Origin: Pseudoxanthomonas mexicana
GTDB lineage: Bacteria > Pseudomonadota > Gammaproteobacteria > Xanthomonadales > Xanthomonadaceae
Length of the DNA stretch: 64,000 bases
Assembly: GCF_010093385.1 (NCBI RefSeq)
Contig: NZ_PDWV01000008.1
Coordinates: 1-64,000, forward strand
Direction: 5' to 3'
In this document: piece after piece, positions 34,909-44,400 of the stretch
Numbering within the stretch: position 1 is the stretch's first letter
How the letters are laid out: every line of letters starts with the position of its first letter
The notes under the pieces: model-generated
Told to the model about the DNA's origin: nothing
What the model saw: the letters and a program-made list of their open reading frames with translations, nothing else
Databases searched by the model: none
Made by a program: the position numbers and the translations under genes

Positions 34909-34938
34909 AGAATAGCGCAGTCCGGCAAATGGCCCCAA
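34909..34938 (-). promoter_or_regulatory. Candidate sigma-70 promoter of tRNA-Arg
   Basis: On the minus strand TTGGGG (34933-34938) and TATTCT (34909-34914) are spaced by 18 bases, placed about 13 bases ahead of the mature tRNA 5' end. Confidence 0.55.
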
Positions 34939-35101
34939 GCGTGCGCGATCCCGGAGCGCTGGGCGATCCTCAGTACGCCCGCGGCTCGTTCGACGGAAGT
35001 CTGCGTGGTGGTGTGCGACAACATCGTTGTCGGAATGGTCCGATACCCTGCCGCTTCGTCCCACGCCAAACTGCCCTCACTGCCCACTCCAGGAGGCTCC
35101 C

Positions 35102-35722
35102 ATGGCGTACCGGAATCCTCGCTCAGTCATGTATCCGCACCGTCTGGCTCTGCGCATGCCGAGAGGGTGCCTTGGCCTGCTTGCCTGCGTTCTCGCTCGG
35201 GTCAGTCTCGCAACGCCCGCGGACGCACCGATCGCGGAGGGGGAGGCTGACGGTTCAGACATCGCTTTTCATTGCGCACCCGAGCGGTCCAGCGTGATCC
35301 TTGCGGATCAACCGCAGCATCCCCGGCGTGGATACGAGGCACGTGTCGTCGATCTGGGCTCGCTTGTCGTCTATGGCAAGGCAGACTCCCGCGGTGAGGT
35401 CGTCCGCGTAGGCACGAAAGCGTTGACGTCGGAGTGCGGAGCGCTCACCGTCGTGATACGGGGTGCTTACTACAATGCAAATCCGCAAGGCGAACTGGGA
35501 GCGGCAGAGGACTATGCCGTCGTCACCATCCGTCAGCAGGACCGCGTCCTCCTGGGGCCCATCGCCCTGGGTACTTGCTCGAAAGGTACTCCTCGCTATG
35601 ACACACACGCGAAATGCCCGGAGGAATGGGCAACGCACGTGGAGATGCATGCGGGGCAGAACGGAGCCTATTCGGTTCAGCTGCGGCACGATTACCACGA
35701 ATGGATGACAGTGACGCCGTAG
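35102..35722 (+). CDS. Secreted protein of unknown function
   Basis: A 206-residue protein with an N-terminal export signal (hydrophobic GCLGLLACVLARVSLA, cut near ATPADA) and a beta-rich, Cys-containing mature part (about four Cys). I do not recognise the family. The ATG at 35102 has a strong AGGAGG at the proper distance, so expression is likely. It stands alone between the tRNA and the threonine leader, with codon use a little less GC-biased than its neighbours. No mobility gene is nearby. Confidence 0.7.
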   Translation: MAYRNPRSVMYPHRLALRMPRGCLGLLACVLARVSLATPADAPIAEGEADGSDIAFHCAPERSSVILADQPQHPRRGYEARVVDLGSLVVYGKADSRGEVVRVGTKALTSECGALTVVIRGAYYNANPQGELGAAEDYAVVTIRQQDRVLLGPIALGTCSKGTPRYDTHAKCPEEWATHVEMHAGQNGAYSVQLRHDYHEWMTVTP

Positions 35723-35784
35723 GGGGAGCTGATTGGTTTCAGTTGCATCCATCTGAAATCATTGGCTTTGTTGCGTCGCAGCGC

Positions 35785-36053
35785 TTGACAGACCCCGGGG
35801 GTGCCGTGGTCTTCTTCGTGCATGCGCTCCCACGCCCACGCCACTGCGGATACGACGACGGCCCCGATGCCGGCGACCCCGCGTGCGCACGGCGGACGCA
35901 CGACCCCGATTACGACCATTACCACCCTGACTCGTCAGGTGCGGCCGGTCGTGTTCGCGTAATCCGCAACCCACGGCCCCGCACCCGGATCAGGATGCAG
36001 GGCCACCCCGATTCCTGATGCGTGCCGGGCCTCCTTACCGAGGTTCCTGACCC
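35785..36053 (+). promoter_or_regulatory. Threonine operon leader with attenuator-like structures
   Basis: A consensus -35 TTGACA at 35785-35790 has a weak -10 region near 35807-35813, close to the ATG of the leader peptide. Downstream, four mutually exclusive segments occur: CCTGA (35926-35930), TCAGG (35935-35939), TCAGG (35990-35994) and CCTGA (36014-36018), with another CCTGA at 36046-36050 beside the ribosome site of thrA. GGCCC (35975-35979) can pair with GGGCC (36000-36004). No U-run follows, so the switch may act by Rho or by hiding the ribosome site. Confidence 0.6.
35822..35962 (+). CDS. thrL: Threonine-operon leader peptide
   Basis: A 46-codon reading frame just upstream of thrA has the Thr/Ile-rich stretch RTTPITTITTLT, much like the enterobacterial thrL peptide that senses charged tRNA-Thr and tRNA-Ile. 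Twelve of its 46 residues are Thr. The ATG at 35822 is close to the inferred transcription start, so translation may be leaderless; ATG at 35867 is an in-frame alternative that keeps the key Thr/Ile run. It ends about 90 bases before thrA, with pairing segments downstream. The role is inferred from composition and position. Confidence 0.7.
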   Translation: MRSHAHATADTTTAPMPATPRAHGGRTTPITTITTLTRQVRPVVFA

Positions 36054-38546
36054 ATGTCGTCCCGCAGCGCCGAAGTCGAACAGCCCAAACCCCGCACCGT
36101 CGTCCACAAGTTCGGCGGCACCTCCGTCGCCGATGCCGAACGCTATCGCCACGTGGCCAAGCTGCGGCTGGCGCGCGACGAGGAGGTGCAGGTCACCGTG
36201 GTGTCGGCCATGAAGGGCGTCACCGATGCGCTGATCGAACTGTGCGAGCTGGCCGCCGCCAACCGGCCGGAATGGCACGAAAGCTGGCATGCGCTGCGCG
36301 CCCGTCATCGCGGTGCGGCGGTGGCGTTGCTGGGTGAAGCGGCCGGGCCGGTGATCGAGTGGGTGGACGAGCGCTTCCAGAAGCTCGAGGAGATCCTCAA
36401 CGCGCTGATCGTCATCGGCGGCCTGCCGGAGCTGGTGCTGCAACGCGTCCAGGGCTTGGGCGAAGTGTGTTCGGCGCGCCTGCTCGGCGAGTACCTGACA
36501 CTGCAGGGCGAGGACTGCGCCGTGCTGGATGCGCGCGAGGTGCTGCGCGTCGATCATGGCGAACTGGGCGTGGTGGTGGACTGGGAGGACAGCGCGCGGC
36601 GGCTCGCGGCGTGGCGGGACGCGCACCCGCAACGACGCGTGGTGGCCACCGGCTTCGTCGCGCGTGACCGTGAGGGGCGCTTCACCACCCTGGGCCGCAA
36701 CGGCAGCGACTATTCCGGCGCGATCTTCGCGGCGCTGTACGACGCGGCCGAACTGCACATCTGGACCGACGTCGATGGCGTGCTGTCCGCCGACCCGCGC
36801 GTGGTCCCCGAGGCGGTACAGCTGGGCGCGCTGAGCTACGACGAGGCCTGCGAGCTGGCGTACTTCGGCGCCAAGGTCGTGCATCCGCAGACCATGTCGC
36901 CGGCCATGGAGCGGGGGCTGCCCATCATCATCCGCAACACCTTCCATCCGGAACATCCGGGCACCCGCATCACCGCCGAGCGCGATGCGGTGGGCCCGGT
37001 GAAAGGCCTGACGCTCAGTGTCGACCTGGCCCTGCTCAACCTGGAAGGCACCGGCCTGATCGGCGTGCCAGGCACGGCGGAGCGCGTGTTCGCCGCGCTG
37101 CGCAATGCGCATGTCTCGGTGGTGATGATTTCGCAGGGTTCGTCGGAGCATTCGATCTGCTGCGTGGTCAGGGCCAGCGAGGCCGCCAAGGGACAGGCGG
37201 CGCTGCTGGATGCCTTCGCGCACGAGCTGGACACCCGCCAGATCCAGCGCGTGCAGCGCCGCGACGGCGTCAGCGTCCTGGCCGCCGTCGGCGACGGCAT
37301 GGCCGGCACGCCGGGCGTGTCGGCGCGCCTATTCGGCGCGCTGGGGCGCGCGCAGGTGAACATCCTGGCGATCGCGCAGGGCTCGTCCGAGCGCAACATC
37401 TCCGTGGCCATCGACAGCGCCGACGCCACCAAGGCGCTGCGCGCGGCGCATGCCGGCTTCTGGCTGTCGCCGCAGACCTTCGCCATCGGCGTGATCGGGC
37501 CGGGCAACGTCGGCGCGGCGCTGATCGAGCAACTGCGGGCCGCGCAGCCGCAACTGCTGGCCAAGGCCAACCTGGACCTGCGCCTGCGCGCCATCGCCTC
37601 CAGCACGCGCATGGTGCTGGAAGAGCGCAGCCTGGGCGACGACTGGCGTGCGCGTTTCGAGGCCAGCACGCAGGCCGCGGACCTGGACCGCTTCACCGAG
37701 CACCTGCTGTCGGCGCACATGCCGCACGCGGTGATCGTGGACTGCAGCGCCAGTCCGCTGGTGGCCGACCGTTACGCGGGATGGCTGGCCGCCGGCATCC
37801 ACGTGGTCACGCCCAACAAGCAGGCCGGGGCCGGTCCGCTGGCGCGCTACCACGCCATCCGCGATGCCGCGTCCGGCAGCGGCGCGCGCTTCCGCTATGA
37901 AGCCACCGTCGGCGCCGGCCTGCCGGTGATCTCCACCCTGCGCGACCTGCTGGATACGGGCGATGCGGTGGTGTCGGTGGAGGGCATCTTCTCCGGCACG
38001 CTGGCATGGCTGTTCAACAAGTTCGACGGCAGCGCGCCGTTCTCGCGGCTGGTCACCGAGGCGCGTGGCCTGGGCTATACCGAACCGGACCCACGCGACG
38101 ACCTGTCCGGCACCGACGTGGCGCGCAAACTGGTGATCCTGGCCCGCGAAGCCGGACGCGAGCTGGCGCTGGAGGACGTGGACGTGGAGAGCCTGGTACC
38201 CGAATCCCTCCGCCAGGCGAGCGTGGACGATTTCATGGCCAGGCTGCACGAGGTGGATGCCGCCTTTGCCGACCGGCTGGCGAAGGCGCGCGCCGCCGGC
38301 AACGTGCTGCGTTACGTCGCCCGGCTCGATGCCGAAGGCCATGCCAGCGTGGGGCTGGTGGAACTGCCCGCGGCGCACGCATTCGCCAACCTGCGCCTGA
38401 CCGACAACATCGTGCAGTTCACCACGCGCCGATACTGCGACAATCCGCTGATCGTGCAGGGCCCGGGCGCAGGCCCGGAAGTCACCGCGGCCGGCGTCTT
38501 CGCCGACGTGCTGCGCGTGGCCGCGGGGCAGGGCGCGAAGCTGTGA
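36054..38546 (+). CDS. thrA: Bifunctional aspartate kinase / homoserine dehydrogenase I
   Basis: The 830-residue protein fuses aspartate kinase (about 1-450) and homoserine dehydrogenase (about 475-830). The kinase start is KFGGTSVAD, with [18 protein letters not shown] later; two ACT-type regulatory stretches (including [14 protein letters not shown] and [15 protein letters not shown]) lie in between and usually bind threonine. The dehydrogenase has the Rossmann loop [14 protein letters not shown] (near residue 482), [10 protein letters not shown] and [14 protein letters not shown]. It catalyses the first and third steps from aspartate to homoserine. The ATG follows the leader with GAGG upstream. 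thrB and thrC follow in order. Confidence 0.97.
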   Translation: MSSRSAEVEQPKPRTVVHKFGGTSVADAERYRHVAKLRLARDEEVQVTVVSAMKGVTDALIELCELAAANRPEWHESWHALRARHRGAAVALLGEAAGPVIEWVDERFQKLEEILNALIVIGGLPELVLQRVQGLGEVCSARLLGEYLTLQGEDCAVLDAREVLRVDHGELGVVVDWEDSARRLAAWRDAHPQRRVVATGFVARDREGRFTTLGRNGSDYSGAIFAALYDAAELHIWTDVDGVLSADPRVVPEAVQLGALSYDEACELAYFGAKVVHPQTMSPAMERGLPIIIRNTFHPEHPGTRITAERDAVGPVKGLTLSVDLALLNLEGTGLIGVPGTAERVFAALRNAHVSVVMISQGSSEHSICCVVRASEAAKGQAALLDAFAHELDTRQIQRVQRRDGVSVLAAVGDGMAGTPGVSARLFGALGRAQVNILAIAQGSSERNISVAIDSADATKALRAAHAGFWLSPQTFAIGVIGPGNVGAALIEQLRAAQPQLLAKANLDLRLRAIASSTRMVLEERSLGDDWRARFEASTQAADLDRFTEHLLSAHMPHAVIVDCSASPLVADRYAGWLAAGIHVVTPNKQAGAGPLARYHAIRDAASGSGARFRYEATVGAGLPVISTLRDLLDTGDAVVSVEGIFSGTLAWLFNKFDGSAPFSRLVTEARGLGYTEPDPRDDLSGTDVARKLVILAREAGRELALEDVDVESLVPESLRQASVDDFMARLHEVDAAFADRLAKARAAGNVLRYVARLDAEGHASVGLVELPAAHAFANLRLTDNIVQFTTRRYCDNPLIVQGPGAGPEVTAAGVFADVLRVAAGQGAKL

Positions 38547-38577
38547 CGCATCCGGGAACGAACGACATGGAGTGGGC

Positions 38578-39507
38578 ATGAGGCAGCAGGCAAGTGCGTT
38601 TTCGCCGGCATCGGTGGGCAACGTGGGCGTGGGGTTCGACATCCTGGGCCATGTGATCGAAGGCGTCGGCGACAACGTGACGGTGCGTCGCATCGATGCG
38701 CCGGAGGTGCGCATCACCGGCATCCATGGCGCCACCGTCGACCTGCCGCTGGATGCGCCGGGCAATACCGCCGGTGCGGCGCTGATCTCGCTGCGCGAAG
38801 CGCTGGCGCTGCCGTTCGGCTTCGAGGTGGAGATCGGGAAGGGCATTCCCCTGGGTTCCGGCATGGGCGGTTCCGCCGCTTCGTGCGTGGCGGCCCTGGT
38901 CGCGGCCAATGCGCTGCTCGATGCGCCGCTGACGCGCGAGCAGTTGTATCCGCACGCCCTGGTCGGTGAGGCGGTCGCCAGCGGTGGCAAGCATGGCGAC
39001 AACCTGGGGCCGATGCTGCTGGGCGGCCTGGTGCTGTCCACGGCGGACCGGCTGGTGCGGGTGCCCGTGCCGGACCATTGGCACAGCGTGCTGGTGCATC
39101 CGGAAGCGATCCTGGAGACACGCCGCGCGCGCGCCGCACTGCAGGGCGCCTACGAACTGAAGGAGTTCGTGGCGCAGAGCGCGAACCTTGCGCTGGTGCT
39201 GGCCGGCTGCCATGCCGGCGACGCCGGACTGGTGCGCGAAGGCTTGCGCGATGTACTGGTGGAACCGCGGCGCGCGCCGTTGATCGTCGGCTTCGGCGCG
39301 GCCAAACAGGCGGCACTGGACGCCAATGCGATGGGGGCGAGCATTTCCGGCGCCGGCCCCAGCGTGTTCGCCTGGTTCGAATCGCGTGGCGAGGCCGAAG
39401 CGGCCGCGCCTGCCGTGCAGGCGGCTTTCGCGGCGGCCGGTTTCGACAGCCAGGCCTGGGTGTCGCCGATCAACGCGACGGGCGCCGAACTGCTGTCAGC
39501 GACCTGA
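38578..39507 (+). CDS. thrB: Homoserine kinase
   Basis: A 309-residue GHMP-family kinase that phosphorylates homoserine with ATP. Motif 1 is [14 protein letters not shown], the phosphate loop is [18 protein letters not shown] and the C-terminal block is [18 protein letters not shown] five bases before the ATG at 38578 decides for it over the GTG two codons upstream. It is 31 bases after thrA and 48 bases before thrC, in the same transcript. Confidence 0.96.
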   Translation: MRQQASAFSPASVGNVGVGFDILGHVIEGVGDNVTVRRIDAPEVRITGIHGATVDLPLDAPGNTAGAALISLREALALPFGFEVEIGKGIPLGSGMGGSAASCVAALVAANALLDAPLTREQLYPHALVGEAVASGGKHGDNLGPMLLGGLVLSTADRLVRVPVPDHWHSVLVHPEAILETRRARAALQGAYELKEFVAQSANLALVLAGCHAGDAGLVREGLRDVLVEPRRAPLIVGFGAAKQAALDANAMGASISGAGPSVFAWFESRGEAEAAAPAVQAAFAAAGFDSQAWVSPINATGAELLSAT

Positions 39508-39555
39508 TTCCCCTACCCCACGGCCGCCGCACACGCCGCCTTGCCACGACAGACC

Positions 39556-40845
39556 ATGAACTTCATCTCGACCCGCAACACCGCACCCGCCGCCACGCTC
39601 AGCCAAGCCATCGCCGCCGGACTGGCCCCCGATGGCGGGCTGTACGTACCGGACGTGCTGCCTGCGCCGCGCGAGCTCGCGGCCGGGGACGACATCGCTT
39701 CAACTGCCGCCACGCTGCTGGCACCGTTCTTCGCCGGCGATGCGCTGGAAGGCGAACTGGCGGCGATCTGCCGGGAGGCGTTCGATTTCCCGGCGCCGCT
39801 GCGCCCGCTGGGTACGCCGGACGACCACGTGCTGGAGCTGTTCCACGGGCCCACGGCGGCATTCAAGGATTTCGGAGCGCGCTTCCTGGCCGCTAGCATT
39901 GCGCGTGTACGACGCAACGAGCGCGCGCCGCTGACGATCCTGGTGGCGACGTCCGGCGACACCGGTGCGGCCGTCGCCGCGGCATTCCACCGCCAGCCCG
40001 GCCTGCGCGTGGTGGTGCTGTATCCGGATGGCCGCGTATCGCCGCGCCAGGCCCACCAGCTGGGCTGCTTCGGGGACAACATCGTGGCGCTGCGCGTGGC
40101 GGGTTCGTTCGACGACTGCCAGGCGTTGGTGAAGCGCGCGTTGAACGACGCCGAGCTGCAGGCGCAGGCCCCGCTCAGTTCCGCCAACAGCATCAGCCTG
40201 GGCCGCCTGCTGCCGCAGATGAGCTACTACGCGCATGCGGCGTTGAGCCACCGGGCAGCCACCGGCCGAACGCTGAATCTCGTCGTGCCCACGGGCAACC
40301 TGGGCAATGCGCTGGCCGCGATCCTTGCCCGCACGCTGGGGGTGCCGCTGGGACGCATCGCCTTGGCCACCAACGCCAACCGGGTGCTGCCCTACTTCTT
40401 CGCCGGCGGCGCCTATGCGCCGGCGGCGAGCGTGGCGACGCTGGCCAATGCGATGGACGTCGGGGCGCCCAGCAACTTCGAACGCCTGCGCTGGCTGTAC
40501 GCCGGCGATGACGTCGCGTTGCGCGCGGCCTTCACCGCCAGCGAGATCGACGACGCGACCATCCGCGAGGTGATCGCGCGCCGCTACCGCGACCATGGCG
40601 AAGTGCACTGCCCGCATACCGCCACGGCGGTGAAGGTGCTGGAAGACCTGCGTGCGCAGGGCGGGGTGGGCGACTGGGCCGTGGCGGCCACGGCGCACCC
40701 GGCCAAGTTCGAAAGCGTGGTGGAGCCGCTGATCGGGCGCGCGGTGGAGGTGCCGCCGGCGCTAGCGGACCTGCTGTCGCGTCCGGCGCATGCCGATCCC
40801 ATCCCAGCCGACTACGACGCCTTGCGCGAGCGCGTGCTGCAGTAG
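39556..40845 (+). CDS. thrC: Threonine synthase
   Basis: The 429-residue PLP enzyme converts O-phosphohomoserine to threonine. The start MNFISTRN and the lysine-containing FHGPTAAFKDFGARF (Lys near residue 104) are family marks, as are TSGDTGAAVAAAF and VPTGNLGNALAA, which form the phosphate-binding loops. A TTG at 39541 is an alternative start, but the ATG fits the family length. It closes the thr operon, with the L,D-transpeptidase gene 50 bases later. Confidence 0.96.
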   Translation: MNFISTRNTAPAATLSQAIAAGLAPDGGLYVPDVLPAPRELAAGDDIASTAATLLAPFFAGDALEGELAAICREAFDFPAPLRPLGTPDDHVLELFHGPTAAFKDFGARFLAASIARVRRNERAPLTILVATSGDTGAAVAAAFHRQPGLRVVVLYPDGRVSPRQAHQLGCFGDNIVALRVAGSFDDCQALVKRALNDAELQAQAPLSSANSISLGRLLPQMSYYAHAALSHRAATGRTLNLVVPTGNLGNALAAILARTLGVPLGRIALATNANRVLPYFFAGGAYAPAASVATLANAMDVGAPSNFERLRWLYAGDDVALRAAFTASEIDDATIREVIARRYRDHGEVHCPHTATAVKVLEDLRAQGGVGDWAVAATAHPAKFESVVEPLIGRAVEVPPALADLLSRPAHADPIPADYDALRERVLQ

Positions 40846-40895
40846 TGGGGATCCATCTGGCACAAGGCAGGATGCTCCTGCGCTAAGCTCATCGG

Positions 40896-41936
40896 ATGAC
40901 GCGCCATTTCTTGCCCGCCCTCTTGCTGGCCACGCTGCTGTACGGGATCGCCCCGCCTGCCGTGCAGGCGCAGTCCGTGGTCTCGCCGCCCGACGTCCGT
41001 GCGCTGAAGCCCGGCGAATTCCTGTGGTACCCGCAGATCGCGCCGGAAGGTCCGGTGGTGCTGGTGGTCAGCCTGGACGAACAGCGCGCCTATGTGTATC
41101 GCAACGGCATCGCCATCGGTGTGTCGACGATCAGCTCGGGCAAGGCGGGCAAGGAAACGCCCACCGGCGTGTTCACCATCCTGCAGAAGAACAAGGACCA
41201 TCGGTCCAACCTCTACAACGATGCCCCCATGCCGTACATGCAGCGGCTGACCTGGGACGGCATCGCCCTGCATGGCGGCCACCTGCCGGGATACCCGGCA
41301 TCGCATGGCTGCGTGCGCCTGCCGCAGGCGTTCGCGGAGAAGCTGTTCGGCATCACCCGCTTCGGCGATTCGGTGGTGGTGGCCAATGCGAAGGCGTCGC
41401 CGGCCAGCGTCGTGCATCCTGCGGTGCTGGCGCCGGTCATCGCCGGCGGGCAGGCCGCGCACCCGGCGCTGTCGGCCTACGAGGTGTACTGGAACGAAGC
41501 CGCCTCGCCGGAAGGCCCGGTCAGCATCCTCGTCAGCCTGTACGACCAGCGCGTGTCGGTGTTGCGCAACGGCGTGCTGATCGGTTCGGCGCCCTTGCAG
41601 AAAATTCAGGATTTCGCCCTCAACGGCACCGTGCTGCTGGTGATGACGACGGAGATGGAAGACATCCCCAGCCTGCTGGATCCGCAGCAGAAGGAGCACC
41701 GCTGGGTCGCCCACCGCGTGCTGGGCGAGGCGGACACGCCCATGCCGTCCCTGCGCTCGCTGGGCGATGCGCTCTGGATCCCGCAGGACTTCGCCCGCCG
41801 GCTGTACGGCATCCTGACCCCCGGCACCACCGTGCTGCTGTCGGACCTGCCGGGCGTGCGCGCAACGCCGGCCGAACAGCCGACGGTGCCGGTCTTGGAA
41901 TCGGATGAAGCGGGACCCACGTCGGCTTTACGCTGA
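40896..41936 (+). CDS. Periplasmic L,D-transpeptidase with a degenerate second copy of the domain
   Basis: A 346-residue exported protein (signal ending PAVQAQ) with a YkuD-type domain (about 45-170) whose motif reads HGGHLPGYPASHGCVRLP, with catalytic Cys139. A second segment (about 205-330) repeats the pattern. PVSILVSLYDQRVSVLRNGV matches PVVLVVSLDEQRAYVYRNGI, and LWIPQDFARRLYGI matches VRLPQAFAEKLFGI. At the Cys position it has ALW instead, so it cannot catalyse. The first copy should cross-link peptidoglycan or attach proteins; the second may bind substrate or control it. It starts 50 bases after thrC. Confidence 0.9.
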   Translation: MTRHFLPALLLATLLYGIAPPAVQAQSVVSPPDVRALKPGEFLWYPQIAPEGPVVLVVSLDEQRAYVYRNGIAIGVSTISSGKAGKETPTGVFTILQKNKDHRSNLYNDAPMPYMQRLTWDGIALHGGHLPGYPASHGCVRLPQAFAEKLFGITRFGDSVVVANAKASPASVVHPAVLAPVIAGGQAAHPALSAYEVYWNEAASPEGPVSILVSLYDQRVSVLRNGVLIGSAPLQKIQDFALNGTVLLVMTTEMEDIPSLLDPQQKEHRWVAHRVLGEADTPMPSLRSLGDALWIPQDFARRLYGILTPGTTVLLSDLPGVRATPAEQPTVPVLESDEAGPTSALR

Positions 41937-41994
41937 GCGGTGTGGAGGGAACCCGGGCACGGCGCATCCTGTCCCCCCGTTCCCGAGCCTGATC

Positions 41995-42723
41995 ATGAAG
42001 CGTTGCCTGTCCGTCCTGCTGTTGAGCTGCACCCCGACCGCCGTGGCGCTGGCGGCCGACGCGCCCCCGAGTGTCGGCCCCGGTCGTCTGGCCGAGGCCC
42101 TCCATCGGGCGGCACCGGGCGTGGACCGCGAGGTGCTGGCCATGGCCACGCACGCGATGGCCTGCCCCCTGCGGCGCGGCGACGCCGACGTGCCAATGCG
42201 CCGGCTCAGCGTGATCGACTACAGCCGGCCGTCCACCCAGCCGCGGCTGTGGGTGTTCGACCTGGAAAAGGCCCGCCTGCTGTTCGAGGAGCGCGTCGCC
42301 CATGGCCGCAATACCGGCGAGAACCTGGCCACCCGCTTCTCCAACGCCACCGGCAGCTACATGTCCAGCCTGGGCGCCTTCGTCACCCAGGAGGCCTACC
42401 GTGGTTCCAACGGGTACTCGCTGCGCCTGCAGGGACTGGAGCCCGGCTTCAACGACAAGGCGCGCGAGCGCGCCATCGTCATCCACGGCGCTCCCTACGT
42501 CAGTGACGCGCTGGTGCGTTCGCAGGGCCGGCTGGGTCGTAGCCTGGGGTGCCCGGCCGTCAGCACCGCGGTGGCGCGGCCGCTGATCGACAGCATCCGC
42601 GGCGGTTCCTTCGTGTTCGCGTACTACCCCGACCCCGCCTGGCTGAAGCAGTCGCGCCTGTTGAGCGCCGATTGCGGAAGCGGCGTGGTCGCTCGCCCTG
42701 CATCGTCGGCTGCGGGCCGCTGA
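41995..42723 (+). CDS. L,D-transpeptidase-type exported enzyme (YkuD-like group 2)
   Basis: A 242-residue exported protein with signal peptide (LSCTPTAVALAADA). The YkuD-like-2 domain has VIDYSRPSTQPRLWVFDLEK, the His of AIVIHGAPYVSD and the Cys of GRSLGCPAVS (Cys186), the expected His-Cys pair. It probably acts on cell-wall peptidoglycan. It follows the tandem transpeptidase by 58 bases in the same direction, so the two may act together. Its stop is 6 bases from the stop of the convergent MBL gene. Confidence 0.9.
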   Translation: MKRCLSVLLLSCTPTAVALAADAPPSVGPGRLAEALHRAAPGVDREVLAMATHAMACPLRRGDADVPMRRLSVIDYSRPSTQPRLWVFDLEKARLLFEERVAHGRNTGENLATRFSNATGSYMSSLGAFVTQEAYRGSNGYSLRLQGLEPGFNDKARERAIVIHGAPYVSDALVRSQGRLGRSLGCPAVSTAVARPLIDSIRGGSFVFAYYPDPAWLKQSRLLSADCGSGVVARPASSAAGR

Positions 42724-42729
42724 CGCGGA

Positions 42730-43590
42730 TCAGGGCTTCAGCGGGATCCTGAGGAATCGGCGTCCGTCCCGATCCGGATCGGGCAGCCGGCCGGCGCGGA
42801 TGTTCACCTGCAACGACGGCAGCAGCAGGACGGGTGCGGCCAGGGTGGCATCGCGCGCCTCGCGCATGGCCACGAAGCTGGCTTCGTCCACGCCGCCGCC
42901 CACATGGATGTTGCGCGTCTTCTCTTCGCCCACCGTGGTTTCCCACGCGAAATGGTCGCGTCCCGGCGCCTTGTAGTCGTGGCACAGGTACAGGGGCGTG
43001 GTGTCCGGCAGCGCGAGCAGCCTGTGGATGGAACGGTATAGCGTGCGCGCGTCGCCGCCCGGGAAGTCCGCGCGTGCGGTGCCATAGTCGGGCATGAACA
43101 ACGTGTCGCCGACGAACACCGCCTCGCCGATGCGGTACGACACGCAGGCCGGCGTGTGGCCGGGCGTGTGCATCACCTCGACCTGCAGCCCGCCGAGCGC
43201 AATGATCTCCCCGTCGCGGAAAAGACGGTCGAATTCGCGGCCGTCGCCGCTGACATCGTCCAGCCCGAACACGGGCGCGAACGTGCGCTGCACCTCGGTG
43301 ATGCGCGCGCCGATGCCGATCGGGGCACCGGTTTTTTCCTTCAGGTACGGCGCCGCGCTGAGATGGTCCGCGTGTGCGTGCGTCTCCAGCACCCAGTCGA
43401 CGGACAGGCCCTGGTCAGCGACGAAGCCGAGCAGATCATCCGCCGAGCGGTGCGACACGCGGCCGGTGCGGTGGTCGTAGTCCAGCACCGGATCGATGAT
43501 CGCGGCACGGCACGTGGCCGGATCCCAGACCACGTAGCTGACCGTGTGGGTGGCTTCGTCGAACTGCGCATGCACCCGGGGTTGTGTCAT
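42730..43590 (-). CDS. blh: MBL-fold persulfide dioxygenase-like enzyme (Blh type)
   Basis: A 286-residue metallo-beta-lactamase-fold protein with the ETHE1/Blh metal pattern: ETHAHADHLSAA, HTPGHTPACV and FVGDTLFMPDYG, then CHDYKAPGRDHFAWET. ETHE1-type enzymes oxidise glutathione persulfide to sulfite, and Blh is the relative found in BigR operons. The ATG is at 43590. It is the last gene of the leftward arm of a sulfide locus with two rhodaneses and an ArsR/BigR regulator, which supports this role. The name is based on family resemblance and context. Confidence 0.88.
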   Translation of the reverse strand: MTQPRVHAQFDEATHTVSYVVWDPATCRAAIIDPVLDYDHRTGRVSHRSADDLLGFVADQGLSVDWVLETHAHADHLSAAPYLKEKTGAPIGIGARITEVQRTFAPVFGLDDVSGDGREFDRLFRDGEIIALGGLQVEVMHTPGHTPACVSYRIGEAVFVGDTLFMPDYGTARADFPGGDARTLYRSIHRLLALPDTTPLYLCHDYKAPGRDHFAWETTVGEEKTRNIHVGGGVDEASFVAMREARDATLAAPVLLLPSLQVNIRAGRLPDPDRDGRRFLRIPLKP

Positions 43591-43655
43591 GGCAGGGCTC
43601 CTGGCGGGTTGCGGCGGACCATCATGGCAGCCCGCACGCACCCGGCCAAGCGCTC

Positions 43656-44012
43656 TCAGGACGCTTTCGCGGAGAACTCCTCGAACGCTTCCAGCGCATG
43701 CGCCGCATACATCAGCGATGGGCCACCGCCCATGTAGACGGCGACGCCCAGCATCTCCTGAAATTCCTCCGGCGTGGCACCGAGGCGCACCAGCGCCTTG
43801 GCATGGAAACCGAGGCAGCCGTCGCAGCGCGCCGCCACGCCGATCGCCATCGCGATCAATTCCTTGGTCTTCTCGTCGAGCGCACCCGCGCCCATCGCGC
43901 CGCGCGCCATGGCGCCGAATCCCTGCATCACCTCGGGCGCCGCCGTGCGGAAGGGGCCGAGGTGCCGGTTGATGCGGGTGGTCAGTTCCTGATAACGGTC
44001 TGCACTGGACAT
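43656..44012 (-). CDS. Carboxymuconolactone-decarboxylase/AhpD-like protein
   Basis: A 118-residue all-helical protein of the CMD/AhpD family with the redox site ARCDGCLGFHAKAL (CxxC and a following His). This form is typical of AhpD-like thiol peroxidase partners rather than true decarboxylases. The ATG at 44012 lies 22 bases after the stop of the rhodanese gene. In the persulfide operon it may reduce oxidised or persulfidated thiols. The function is inferred. Confidence 0.9.
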   Translation of the reverse strand: MSSADRYQELTTRINRHLGPFRTAAPEVMQGFGAMARGAMGAGALDEKTKELIAMAIGVAARCDGCLGFHAKALVRLGATPEEFQEMLGVAVYMGGGPSLMYAAHALEAFEEFSAKAS

Positions 44013-44034
44013 GGGAATACCTTGTGGTGTCGGA

Positions 44035-44400
44035 TCAATCGTGTCGCACGATGGGCAGGCCGTGGCTCTGCCACGCCGCCATGCCACCGGCCAGGTTGAG
44101 ATGGGTGCGCGCGGGGTCGCCGGACAGGATGGCCTGGGCCACGCGCGAGCGCATGCCGCTCTGGCAGACCAGCACGACCTCGCGCGTACCGGCGGGGAGG
44201 CGGGCATCCAGCAGCGCGGTGCCGCCGGCGCGCAGTTCGCCCAACGGGATGTTGAGGGCGCCCTGCACATGACCGCGTGCGAACTCGCCCTGTTCGCGCA
44301 CGTCGACCAGGACGGCTCCCCGGTTGAGGCACGCGACCGCTTCCTTCGGAGAAGCCTGCGCCCCGCGGCGGCCGAACAGGGACTTGAGCATGCCCAGCAT
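44035..44400 (-). CDS. Rhodanese-domain protein
   Basis: A 121-residue single rhodanese domain with a short hydrophobic start. The active-site loop is VCQSGMRSRVAQ, with Cys in the catalytic position, so it should carry a persulfide. The ATG at 44400 overlaps the stop of the ArsR gene (TGATG); a second in-frame ATG lies three codons later. GGAG lies upstream. It is one of two rhodaneses in the leftward arm of the sulfide locus. Confidence 0.9.
   Translation of the reverse strand: MLGMLKSLFGRRGAQASPKEAVACLNRGAVLVDVREQGEFARGHVQGALNIPLGELRAGGTALLDARLPAGTREVVLVCQSGMRSRVAQAILSGDPARTHLNLAGGMAAWQSHGLPIVRHD

Noticed and set aside
34660-36053. Integrated genomic island beside tRNA-Arg
   Set aside because: There is no integrase, no repeat of the tRNA 3' end and only one orphan gene. 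The orphan lies on the 5' side of the tRNA, not at its usual integration side.
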